Below, one piece after another: positions 26,650-35,149 of a stretch of 46,925 bases of DNA. The stretch lies in the NCBI GenBank assembly GCA_020848455.1, contig JADLAB010000251.1, forward strand, positions 1 to 46,925, written 5' to 3'. The notes beneath the pieces were generated by a model. It was not told the DNA's origin, made no database searches, and saw only the letters and a list, made by a program, of their open reading frames with translations. The stretch's first letter is position 1. Every line of letters starts with the position of its first letter. Source of the stretch: Polyangiaceae bacterium (GTDB taxonomy: Bacteria; Myxococcota_A; Polyangia; Polyangiales; Polyangiaceae). The position numbers and the translations under genes were made by a program.

Positions 26650-26678
26650 GGCTATAGCTATTATCTATAGCTATAGCC
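26650..26678. repeat. AT-rich perfect palindrome between convergent genes
   Basis: GGCTATAGCTAT (26650-26661), loop TATCT, ATAGCTATAGCC (26667-26678): 12-bp perfect arms. It is 8 bp beyond the kinase stop codon and about 98 bp beyond the YjbQ stop. Neither side has a T-tract, so it is not a standard intrinsic terminator, but it could act as a bidirectional transcription or mRNA end signal. Its base composition is very unlike the surrounding DNA. Confidence 0.8.
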
Positions 26679-26685
26679 AATAGCC

Positions 26686-28353
<1,668 letters not shown>

Positions 28354-28382
28354 GGCCCAGGCGGTGTGGGGGACGTGCCGTC

Positions 28383-28412
28383 AATATACGCGGCGCACCG
28401 ACGGGCACGCCA
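28383..28412 (-). promoter_or_regulatory. Candidate promoter of the kinase gene
   Basis: On the minus strand TATATT (28388-28383) is a strong -10 for this GC-rich DNA; TGGCGT (28412-28407) at 18 bp is a weak -35. Transcription would begin near 28376, about 22 nt before the ATG at 28353. Confidence 0.4.
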
Positions 28413-28459
28413 GAGCGTGTTGGCGCAGGCCAGCCCGCTTCCGCCCTACCCACCGCGGC

Positions 28460-29455
28460 TCACATCGCGCCGCGCAGCCGCAGGCCTCCCGGCAGGAGCT
28501 CGAGCGCGAGCGAGCGGATGGCCGGCGCGCGCCCCTCGACCGGCGCGTCCGTCGCCGCCCCGCCCGGGGGGTCGAGGATCATCCAGACCGCACCACCCGC
28601 GAGCGCGAGGCCGCCCACGACGAAGCTCACCGTCGAGGCATGGCCGAGCCCGCGCGCCGACGTGGCGAGGCTCTCGTTCTCGGGGGCGCAAGGGCTCGAC
28701 GGGCACAGGTCCTTGAGCTCGCTCGCCTTGCCGAGCGCGGCGACTCCGGTGCCCGTGCCGACCGCGAGCCCGAGCGCACCGAGCCCGAAGAGCGCCGCCG
28801 GGCCGATGACGTTCGCCGCGACGCCGCCGCCCGGGCTGGGCTCGTCGGTGGGGGGTGCGAGCGGATCGGGAGCCCCCACGCCCTCGAGGCTCACGCGCTC
28901 GTGCTGGCCGTCGGCGAGGCGGAGCTTGCGCTCGACGCCGGGGTGGCCGGGGCCCTGCACCGCCACCCTGTGATCGCCGGGATCGAGCTCGACGCGCTTG
29001 CCGAAGGTCGCCGCCACGCCGTCGACGGTGAGCGAGAGCCCCGCGCTCGACCCGCTGGCGACGACCACCGTGACGCCGGCGATGCGCGCCTCGAGCGCGG
29101 CCTTCTCGGTCCGGGCGGCCGCCTGCGCCTCGCGGAAGGGCGCCGGCGCGTCGTCCGCGATCTGCTCGGCGAGGAGCCTCGCGTAGTGCTCGCGCGCCGC
29201 CAGCAGGGCGCCCAGCTTGTCCTTGCAGCGCGCCATGAAGAGCAGGTGCGGCGGCGCGTGCACGATGCCCTCCGCCTTCGAGAAGCGCTCGAAGGCCTCC
29301 GCGTAGCGCTCGGTGTTGAAGAGACCGAGCCCCTCGTCCGCGAGGCCGCGCGCCGCCTGCCGCTCGGCGGGCGAGGGCCCGCCCGGTTGGCCGAGGGACG
29401 GGGAGGCCGCGAACGCGAGCGCGGACGCCAACAGAGCCGCCGAGAGCCAGCGCAT
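28460..29455 (-). CDS. Secreted/envelope TPR-like protein with C-terminal membrane helices
   Basis: 331 residues. The signal peptide is MRWLSAALLASALAFAASPSLGQ. It is followed by a TPR-like helical pair (ERQAARGLADEGLGLFNTERYAEAFERFSKAEGI and LLFMARCKDKLGALLAAREHYARLL), a PEGA-like beta segment (TVDGVAATFGKRVELDPGDHRVAVQ) and two hydrophobic helices (GPAALFGLGALGLAVGTG; SFVVGGLALAGGAVWMI). This layout is common among Myxococcota proteins that accompany Ser/Thr kinases, and here the kinase gene lies 106 bp downstream on the same strand. The start at 29455 is fixed by the signal peptide; TATCGT at 29467-29462 lies only 6 nt upstream, so the message may be leaderless. Function unknown. Confidence 0.85.
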   Translation of the reverse strand: MRWLSAALLASALAFAASPSLGQPGGPSPAERQAARGLADEGLGLFNTERYAEAFERFSKAEGIVHAPPHLLFMARCKDKLGALLAAREHYARLLAEQIADDAPAPFREAQAAARTEKAALEARIAGVTVVVASGSSAGLSLTVDGVAATFGKRVELDPGDHRVAVQGPGHPGVERKLRLADGQHERVSLEGVGAPDPLAPPTDEPSPGGGVAANVIGPAALFGLGALGLAVGTGTGVAALGKASELKDLCPSSPCAPENESLATSARGLGHASTVSFVVGGLALAGGAVWMILDPPGGAATDAPVEGRAPAIRSLALELLPGGLRLRGAM

Positions 29456-29531
29456 GGCGACACGATACCCCGTTTCGCGCCCGCGAGGCGGCCGAGCGAA
29501 CGCGCGCCGGCTGCGGCCGGGCGCGGCCCGC

Positions 29532-31121
29532 TCACAGCTCGACGGCGACCACCCGGGCGATGTTCGGGAACGCGCGTAGCTCGGCCACGAGGCCGGCCGG
29601 CACGACGTGGTCGAGCGTCCAGAGCGAGATCGCGTCGTCGGCGGAGGCCTTGCCGAGGAACACCGACGCGACGTTGATGCCCGCCGTGCCGAGCGCCGAC
29701 CCGAGGTAGCCGATGACACCCGGCCGGTCCTTGCTGGTGACGACCAGCGCCGTGCCCGCGAGGCGCGCCTCGATCCCGAAGTCGCCCCAGCGCACGAGGC
29801 GCGGGGAACGGTCGCCGCCGAGCGTGCCGGCCGCGACGCGCTCCTCGCCGGCCTCGCCGCGCACGCGCACGATGACCTGCGAGGCGTAGGGGCCGGCGGG
29901 CTGGCTCGACTTCAGCTCGCGCACCGCCATGCCGCGATCGGCCGCGATGTGCGGCGCCGAGATGTGGTTCACGGGCACGTGCAGGAAGTGCGTGAGCACA
30001 CCCCCGAGCGCCGCGGCCGTGATGGCCGCGGTGCTGAGGCCGGCCGGCTCGCCCTGGCACTCGACCTCGATGGTGCGCGGCGTCACGCTCTCGACCTGCG
30101 CGAGGAAGCGCCCGAGCCGCTCGGCCAGGTCGAGCCACGGCGCGAGCCGCGGCGCGAGCTCCACCGGCACCGAAGGAGCATTGACGGCGTTCTTCACCTC
30201 GCCGCTCTTCAGGAAGGCGAGCACCTGGTCGATGATCTCGATGGCGACCCGCTCCTGCGCCTCCGACGTGGACGCACCGAGGTGCGGTGTCACGACCACC
30301 CGCTCGTGGCGCACGAGCGGCGAGCCCTCGGGCGGGGGCTCGTCCACGAACACGTCGAGGGCGACGCCGCCGATGTGCCCGCTCTCGAGCCCGCGCAGCA
30401 GGGCCGCCTCGTCGTAGATGCCGCCGCGCGCGCAGTTGACGAGCAGCACGCCCTTCCTCAGCTTGGGCACCACCGCGTCGTTCACGAGCGCGCGGGTCGT
30501 CGCGGTGAGGGGCGTGTGCACCGTGATGACGTCGGCCTCGGCCCAGAGCGTGTCGAGCGTCACGAGCTCGACGCCGAAGGACGCGGCGCGCTCGGCCGAG
30601 AGCACCGGATCGAAACCGACCACGCGCATCTGCAGGCCGCGCGCCCGATCCGCCACGATGCGCCCGATCGTCCCGAGGCCGACCACGCCAAGGGTCTTGC
30701 CGGCGAGCTCGCGCCCCTCGAACTTCTTCTTCTCCCACTTGCCGCCCTTCAACGACGCGCTCGCCTGCGGTACCCACCGCGCCAGGCTCAGCATCAGGGC
30801 CAGGGTGTGCTCGGCCGTGGTGACCGAGTTGCCCGTCGGGGTGTTCATGACGACGATGCCGCGCTTGCTCGCGGCGGGGACGTCGATGTTGTCGACGCCG
30901 ATGCCGGCACGCCCGATGACCTTGAGGTTTCGGGCGTGCTCGAGCACCTTGGCCGTGACCTGGGAGCCGGAGCGCACGACGAGACCGTCCGCGTCGCCGA
31001 TGGCCTCGGCGAGGGCCGCTTCCTTGAGCCCGGGCTTGTAGTCGAGCTCGAAGCCCTCGGCGGCCCGCAGACGCGCGAGACCCTGCTCGCTCAGCGCGTC
31101 GGAGACGAGAATCCTCGGCAT
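29532..31121 (-). CDS. serA: D-3-phosphoglycerate dehydrogenase
   Basis: 529 residues, the long type-1 form. It oxidises 3-phosphoglycerate to 3-phosphohydroxypyruvate, the first step of serine synthesis. RILVSDALSEQGL starts the nucleotide/substrate domain; GRAGIGVDNID, the NAD-binding GVVGLGTIGRIVADRA (near 145), NCARGGIYDEAAL and the catalytic HLGASTSEAQ follow. The intervening ASB domain occupies about 315-450, and the C-terminal ACT domain (about 455-529, RPGVIGYLGSALGTAGINVAS) suggests feedback control by serine. GGGAGC precedes ATG 31121. The small lipoprotein gene ends 20 bp upstream and is probably co-transcribed. Confidence 0.97.
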   Translation of the reverse strand: MPRILVSDALSEQGLARLRAAEGFELDYKPGLKEAALAEAIGDADGLVVRSGSQVTAKVLEHARNLKVIGRAGIGVDNIDVPAASKRGIVVMNTPTGNSVTTAEHTLALMLSLARWVPQASASLKGGKWEKKKFEGRELAGKTLGVVGLGTIGRIVADRARGLQMRVVGFDPVLSAERAASFGVELVTLDTLWAEADVITVHTPLTATTRALVNDAVVPKLRKGVLLVNCARGGIYDEAALLRGLESGHIGGVALDVFVDEPPPEGSPLVRHERVVVTPHLGASTSEAQERVAIEIIDQVLAFLKSGEVKNAVNAPSVPVELAPRLAPWLDLAERLGRFLAQVESVTPRTIEVECQGEPAGLSTAAITAAALGGVLTHFLHVPVNHISAPHIAADRGMAVRELKSSQPAGPYASQVIVRVRGEAGEERVAAGTLGGDRSPRLVRWGDFGIEARLAGTALVVTSKDRPGVIGYLGSALGTAGINVASVFLGKASADDAISLWTLDHVVPAGLVAELRAFPNIARVVAVEL

Positions 31122-31141
31122 GGCTTGCTCCCGCGCGTGAC

Positions 31142-31561
31142 TCAGTTGTTCACGCCCTGGCTGAAGATGACGACGTCCGAGGGCTGCGCCGCGGCGCTGT
31201 CGCTCTCGGCCGTGATGATGAGCTCGAAGGCGGTCATCGGCACGCTCGCCTCCTTCAGCTTGCCGACGCGGCTACCCTCGTCGTACTCGAGCGCGCCGAC
31301 GCGCTGCCACGGTGCCTTGGGCGTCCGTGCCCACACGACGAACAGGGAAGAGCCCCCCTTGACGCGATCCGGCGGCGCGAGGTGCTCGGCGTCGACCGTG
31401 AGGCGCGTCATCGAGGCCCCGCTGTCCACACGCGCCACGATCTCCGCGTCGGCGTCCGGCGCCTTCTCGCCGCCACGCAAGGTGTACGTGAGAGGGCCGC
31501 CGCAGGCCGCGAGCGTGGAGAGGGCGAAGACGGCAGTGAGGGCGATCATCTTGGCACGCAT
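31142..31561 (-). CDS. Small lipoprotein of unknown function
   Basis: 139 residues. The signal MRAKMIALTAVFALSTLAAC has a good lipobox (LAAC) with Cys at 20. The mature part is a predicted beta-sandwich (TYTLRGGEKAPDADAEIVARVDSGASMTRLTVDAEHLAPPDR, VVWARTPKAPWQRVGALEYDEGSRVGKLKEASVP, FELIITAESDSAAAQPSDVVIFSQGV), rich in short strands. It has GGAGG 7 nt before the ATG and a good promoter at 31621-31649. It precedes serA by 20 bp. No named family recognised. Confidence 0.88.
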   Translation of the reverse strand: MRAKMIALTAVFALSTLAACGGPLTYTLRGGEKAPDADAEIVARVDSGASMTRLTVDAEHLAPPDRVKGGSSLFVVWARTPKAPWQRVGALEYDEGSRVGKLKEASVPMTAFELIITAESDSAAAQPSDVVIFSQGVNN

Positions 31562-31620
31562 GAGAACCTCCAAGAGGTGCGGGGTGGTGCGGACCGGTAG
31601 GGGCCCGCGAACGCGCCTGG

Positions 31621-31649
31621 CATATACCGCCGGCCGCCCGAGCCCGCAA
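31621..31649 (-). promoter_or_regulatory. Sigma70-type promoter of the small lipoprotein and serA
   Basis: On the minus strand TTGCGG (31649-31644), exactly 17 bp, TATATG (31626-31621). Transcription would begin near 31614, leaving a leader of about 53 nt that includes GGAGG before the ATG at 31561. Confidence 0.6.
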
Positions 31650-31867
31650 CCGACCTCGACCGGGCCGCGCGGGCGGCGGCGCCGCGCGCGGTAGATCCGC
31701 CGGGACGCGCCCGCGACGGCGCGCCAAGCCTCACGTAACGGCGGGTACGCTGGCGCGACCGCCGCGACCGACCCGCGCGCCCGACCCGCGCCGCGCGAAA
31801 CGGCGCCCCCCGCGGGCGCGTGCGTGCGCACTTGCACTCCGCGTGGGATCCGCGCTCCCGCTTCGGG

Positions 31868-31894
31868 GCCCGAAGCCTGGCGCCCGAAGCCTGG
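31868..31894. repeat. 13-bp direct repeat GCCCGAAGCCTGG, two copies
   Basis: Copies at 31868-31880 and 31882-31894, one base apart. The first copy overlaps the stem CTTCGGG/CCCGAAG at 31861-31875. The repeats lie 31 bp beyond the stop of the Asp/Arg-rich protein gene. Confidence 0.7.
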
Positions 31895-31924
31895 AGCCAC
31901 ATCACGCTGGAGCCGAGCTCTCTC

Positions 31925-32818
31925 CTAGAACGTCACCCCGCCCCCGAAGATGATGTTGTGAGTCAGAAGGACGTTGGTCTTGGCGTGGATGTCCGCGCAG
32001 AAGGGCTGAACGTACACGAGACCGCGATCGCCGAGGACGATGCGCAGCGAGGTGCCGATCTGCACGTTGAACGCGTGGGCGTCGCCGCTCTGGTTGATGT
32101 ACCCATACCCGAGCTGCACGGTAGGGGTGATGTAGATCCCCATGTCGGCGATCGGCCCGATGTCGTACCAGAACTTGAGCCCCGGCTCGGCGCGGAACGG
32201 CCCCCCGAAACCAAGGTCCGTCGCGAGCCCGAGCGCCGGCCCGGAGCTGTCGCCCGAGAAGTGGTAGCCGATCTCGAACTGGAGCATGAACTGCGTGTCG
32301 CCGCGGCCGCCGCGGCAGCCGAGCCCGAAACACCTGCCCGGCCCGTAGTAGTAGCCACCCCGACCCTCGAGCAGGATGGAAGGACCGAAGCCACCGGCGA
32401 AGAACCAGGGCCGCGTGCCGGGCCTCAGGATGTCGCCGCCGTCGGAGCCGCCGCCATCGTCGCTGTCGCGGTCGCGGTCGCGTCGTGCGCGCTCGCGCTC
32501 GCGCTCGCGCCGCTCGCGGTCCCGGTCCCGGTCGTCGTCGCGGTCGCGGTCGCGGTCGCGGTCCTGGTCGTCGTCCCGATCCCGATCCCGATCGGCGTCG
32601 TCGTCCTTCGGCTGGGGCTGGCCGCGGAGCCGGGCCTTGCATTCCTCGATCTGCTCGTCGGCCCGGCACCCGAGCCGAGCATGACACTCGGCCTGGGTCT
32701 CGATCACCATGCAATCGGTGGGCGGCGGGTTCTGCGCCAATCCCGGCGCAGAAAAGGCGAGCACGGCGCCGGCGCCGCTCAGGCCCACCCATAGAATCCC
32801 GGGGCGGCTGCTATGCAA
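31925..32818 (-). CDS. Outer membrane protein with Asp/Arg-rich low-complexity segment
   Basis: 297 residues from TTG 32818, chosen because GGAGG lies 6 nt upstream. The signal peptide is VGLSGAGAVLAFSAPGLAQ (residues about 10-30). Four cysteines follow (DCMVIETQAECHARLGC; EECKARL). Residues about 69-117 are almost only Asp, Arg and Glu in alternating DRDR patterns, followed by a Gly-rich region and then a C-terminal half with alternating hydrophobic strands (QFMLQFEIGYHFSG; GIYITPTVQLGYGYI; TSLRIVLGDRGLVYVQPF) ending FGGGVTF. A final Phe after a barrel-like pattern fits an outer membrane beta-barrel. The start of an open frame at 32887 adds no family-like sequence. Function unknown. Confidence 0.8.
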   Translation of the reverse strand: MHSSRPGILWVGLSGAGAVLAFSAPGLAQNPPPTDCMVIETQAECHARLGCRADEQIEECKARLRGQPQPKDDDADRDRDRDDDQDRDRDRDRDDDRDRDRERRERERERARRDRDRDSDDGGGSDGGDILRPGTRPWFFAGGFGPSILLEGRGGYYYGPGRCFGLGCRGGRGDTQFMLQFEIGYHFSGDSSGPALGLATDLGFGGPFRAEPGLKFWYDIGPIADMGIYITPTVQLGYGYINQSGDAHAFNVQIGTSLRIVLGDRGLVYVQPFCADIHAKTNVLLTHNIIFGGGVTF

Positions 32819-33010
32819 GGCAATCCTCCATGTGCTCGCACGAAGGGCCCGTGCCGAGCGTTCGCACGACCGTCGGCATGGTCGCACGTATCGGCAGTCG
32901 ACTCAACGTTGCCGCGCTGGCCCGGACCCGGGCACCCGGGCGCCTTGGCGCCTTGGCGCGCGACTCTTCGAAGCGGCGCCGAGGTCGCCGCACCCGCGCC
33001 CCGGCCGGCG
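32819..33010. other. Intergenic region upstream of the outer membrane protein gene
   Basis: 192 bp between two minus-strand genes. It contains a short tandem octamer (GCGCCTTG twice, 32942-32957) and no clear promoter or gene. Confidence 0.4.
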
Positions 33011-34957
33011 TCACGGCACCAGGCTGAAGTCGCAGTCGCCGTTCGGCGTGCCGGTCGTGCAACCGGTCGGCACGACGATGCTCGGCGCCCCGGCGAGGAC
33101 CGATTGCAGGAACGCCACCATCTGCTCGCGGGCCGCGCGACCGGCGGGGGTGTCGCGCGCGGCAAAGCCGTGGATGTCGAGCTCGTCGGGCCCCGCCACG
33201 CGGTACTGCATGAGGCCCGTCGCGCCGAGCGCCGCGTCCACCTGCTCGAGCGCGGGGATGTCGACGAGGACGGGCCGCACGAGCTCCGCCCGCGCGGCCA
33301 CGCCGAGGAGCTCCGTCACCATGTTGGGGACGATCGGATCGCCGATGCTCTCCTGCACGAGCGCCACGGGCGACGCGGCGCCGCGACGACCGGCCCAGAC
33401 GGCGCCGTCGACCACGTCCCAGATGCTCTGCGACTCGAGCAGCGCGAGGTAGAGATCGAGCTCGCTCGGGTAGCTCAGCCGCAACACGGGCACGAGGCTC
33501 TGCCACATGCTGCCCGCGGCCAGGAAATGCGTCCAGCCCGCGCCCGGCACGTTGAGCACCGCCGCCGTCACGGCCTCGTCGACGCTCGCGTGGACGAGGC
33601 CCATGGACCCTCCCAGCGAGCCGCCGCCCACGAAGACCGCCGCGACGTCGGGGCGGCGACCGGCCACCGGGCTCGGCACGCCACCCACGCTCGCCGCGGC
33701 GAGCACGTCACCGAGCAAGCCGCCGAGCGCCCGCTGGATCGCAGCCTCGTCGGCGAGAGCCTGGAGCAAGTACGACGACGCGCGGTCCGCGCCCGTGTAC
33801 ATGTGCCCGAGGCCGAGCAGCGTGCCGGCCGAGGCCGTGTCGTGCCAGCCCGTCCATTGGATCGACACCTTGCCGATTCCCGCCCCCGCCAGCTCCTCGT
33901 CGAGGAGCGCATCGTGCACGTTGCCGCCATTGCCGTGGCCGTACATCAGAATGGCGTAGTCGCCCTGGCCCTCGGGAATCGCGACACGAAACGGCGCGTC
34001 GTGGACGCCGACCGCGATGGGCTCCCCGTCACCGCCGAGATGCGGCGCGCCATCGTCCGCCAGGAAGGCTGGCAGGCCGGTCAGGCGCCCCTCCACGACG
34101 AGCGCCACGGGCGAGACGCCGGGAGCGGCCGAGTCCACGGTGACCGCGACGGCGTTCGTGTCGACGGCCTCGAGAGCGGCCGCGCGCATCGCGAGCAGCC
34201 GCTCGGTCGCGTCGCCCTCCGAGCGGGTGCTGAAGTCCCAGACGCGCAGCACGCGCTCGGGCGCGATGCCCACCTCGGCGAGGAGCGCGCGCGTGGGTGC
34301 GTGGTAGGCGCGCAGGCGCGCGTCGGCCTCGGTCTCGGGGCTGCGCAGGCCGAGCGCCGTCCGGGCCGCCTCGGACGGCGCGGGCGTGCTGCCATCGAGG
34401 GTTCGGAGCGAGTCGAGCACGACGACGACGTAGTCGCTGTTCGGTGCGAGGGGCTCGCGCGGCAAACCGTAGACCAGCGTCTCGGGCGGCTCGCCGGCGC
34501 CGCGTGTCACCTGTGCGAGGTGCAGGGGCACGCGCTCGCCGCGCCGGGGACTCCCGGGCTCCGCGACGACGAGCAGCATCGGCGCATCGGCGCTCGACGC
34601 GAGGCTCGCCGCGTCGATCGCGTCGGAGAACCCGGCGACGAGCGGCGTCACGATCGAGTAGCCATCGGCCCGGTCGAGCGCGGCCGGATCGTCGGCGATC
34701 TCGAGCGACGAGGCGTCCACGTGCAGGCGCAGGCCGGTCGGCGTCGCCGGGTCGGCCACGGTGAACGTGCTCGACGGCCACGGCAGCAAGCAGCGCGTGG
34801 GATCCAGGGCGTCGCAGGGCGCCGACAGGGGCGTTCGGTCGCCGGCGAGTCGATCGGGGAAGGTAGGCAGGCCCGCGTCCTCGCCACCACAGGCCGGCAG
34901 GCCCAGGGCACCCAGAACGACGGCGGCTGCGAGCGAGCGACGCGGCGAGGTCGACAT
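33011..34957 (-). CDS. Lipase-like lipoprotein (alpha/beta hydrolase fold)
   Basis: 648 residues. The signal MSTSPRRSLAAAVVLGALGLPAC has a lipobox-like LPAC, Cys near 23. The mature N-terminus has PCDALDPTRCLLPWPSSTFTV and GLRLHVDASSL, a pattern found in bacterial lipases of the VolA/virulence-factor-lipase type. The C-terminal half has an alpha/beta hydrolase pattern: AILMYGHGNGGN (oxyanion), VFVGGGSLGGSMGL with GxSxGG (nucleophile Ser about residue 445), and a final IHGFAARDTPAG. Probably secreted and anchored on the outer membrane. The start at 34957 is chosen for the signal peptide. Substrate not determinable. Confidence 0.82.
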   Translation of the reverse strand: MSTSPRRSLAAAVVLGALGLPACGGEDAGLPTFPDRLAGDRTPLSAPCDALDPTRCLLPWPSSTFTVADPATPTGLRLHVDASSLEIADDPAALDRADGYSIVTPLVAGFSDAIDAASLASSADAPMLLVVAEPGSPRRGERVPLHLAQVTRGAGEPPETLVYGLPREPLAPNSDYVVVVLDSLRTLDGSTPAPSEAARTALGLRSPETEADARLRAYHAPTRALLAEVGIAPERVLRVWDFSTRSEGDATERLLAMRAAALEAVDTNAVAVTVDSAAPGVSPVALVVEGRLTGLPAFLADDGAPHLGGDGEPIAVGVHDAPFRVAIPEGQGDYAILMYGHGNGGNVHDALLDEELAGAGIGKVSIQWTGWHDTASAGTLLGLGHMYTGADRASSYLLQALADEAAIQRALGGLLGDVLAAASVGGVPSPVAGRRPDVAAVFVGGGSLGGSMGLVHASVDEAVTAAVLNVPGAGWTHFLAAGSMWQSLVPVLRLSYPSELDLYLALLESQSIWDVVDGAVWAGRRGAASPVALVQESIGDPIVPNMVTELLGVAARAELVRPVLVDIPALEQVDAALGATGLMQYRVAGPDELDIHGFAARDTPAGRAAREQMVAFLQSVLAGAPSIVVPTGCTTGTPNGDCDFSLVP

Positions 34958-35149
34958 GGCAGGGCGGAGGCTAGCACGCCCCATCGAGCGCCTGGCGAGC
35001 GCGGCGGCGCCCGCGCTCGGGCGGCCGCCGGCTGCTCGGCGGCCGCCTCCGGCCACCGCGCCGTGCCCCGGTGACGTGTCCGCGTCGTCCAGCGGGTGCC
35101 GGTACGATCGTTGCTAACCGCCTTGCGGTCCCGTCCCCGAGGAGGTGCC
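34958..35149. promoter_or_regulatory. Divergent promoter region upstream of the hox operon
   Basis: 192 bp between the lipase-like gene (leftward) and hoxF (rightward). TACGAT at 35103-35108 could be the -10 for hoxF, but I see no good -35 at 17 bp. GAGGAGG at 35138-35144 is a strong ribosome-binding sequence for hoxF. No NtrC/HoxA-type sigma54 site was found. Confidence 0.35.

Larger units (their letters stand above)
31562..31924. other. Intergenic region with promoter and direct repeats
   Basis: 363 bp without a credible gene. It holds the promoter of the small lipoprotein (31621-31649) and, near the end of the outer-membrane-protein gene, the direct repeat at 31868-31894 plus the hairpin CTTCGGG-G-CCCGAAG (31861-31875). 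Confidence 0.6.

Noticed and set aside
26650-26678. Intrinsic terminator for the kinase or YjbQ gene
   Set aside because: The stem is perfect but neither direction has a T-tract; kept as a palindrome of unknown function.
32470-32610. CRISPR or VNTR array in the DR-rich stretch
   Set aside because: The repeats are in-frame codons for Asp and Arg inside a coding sequence, with no spacers.
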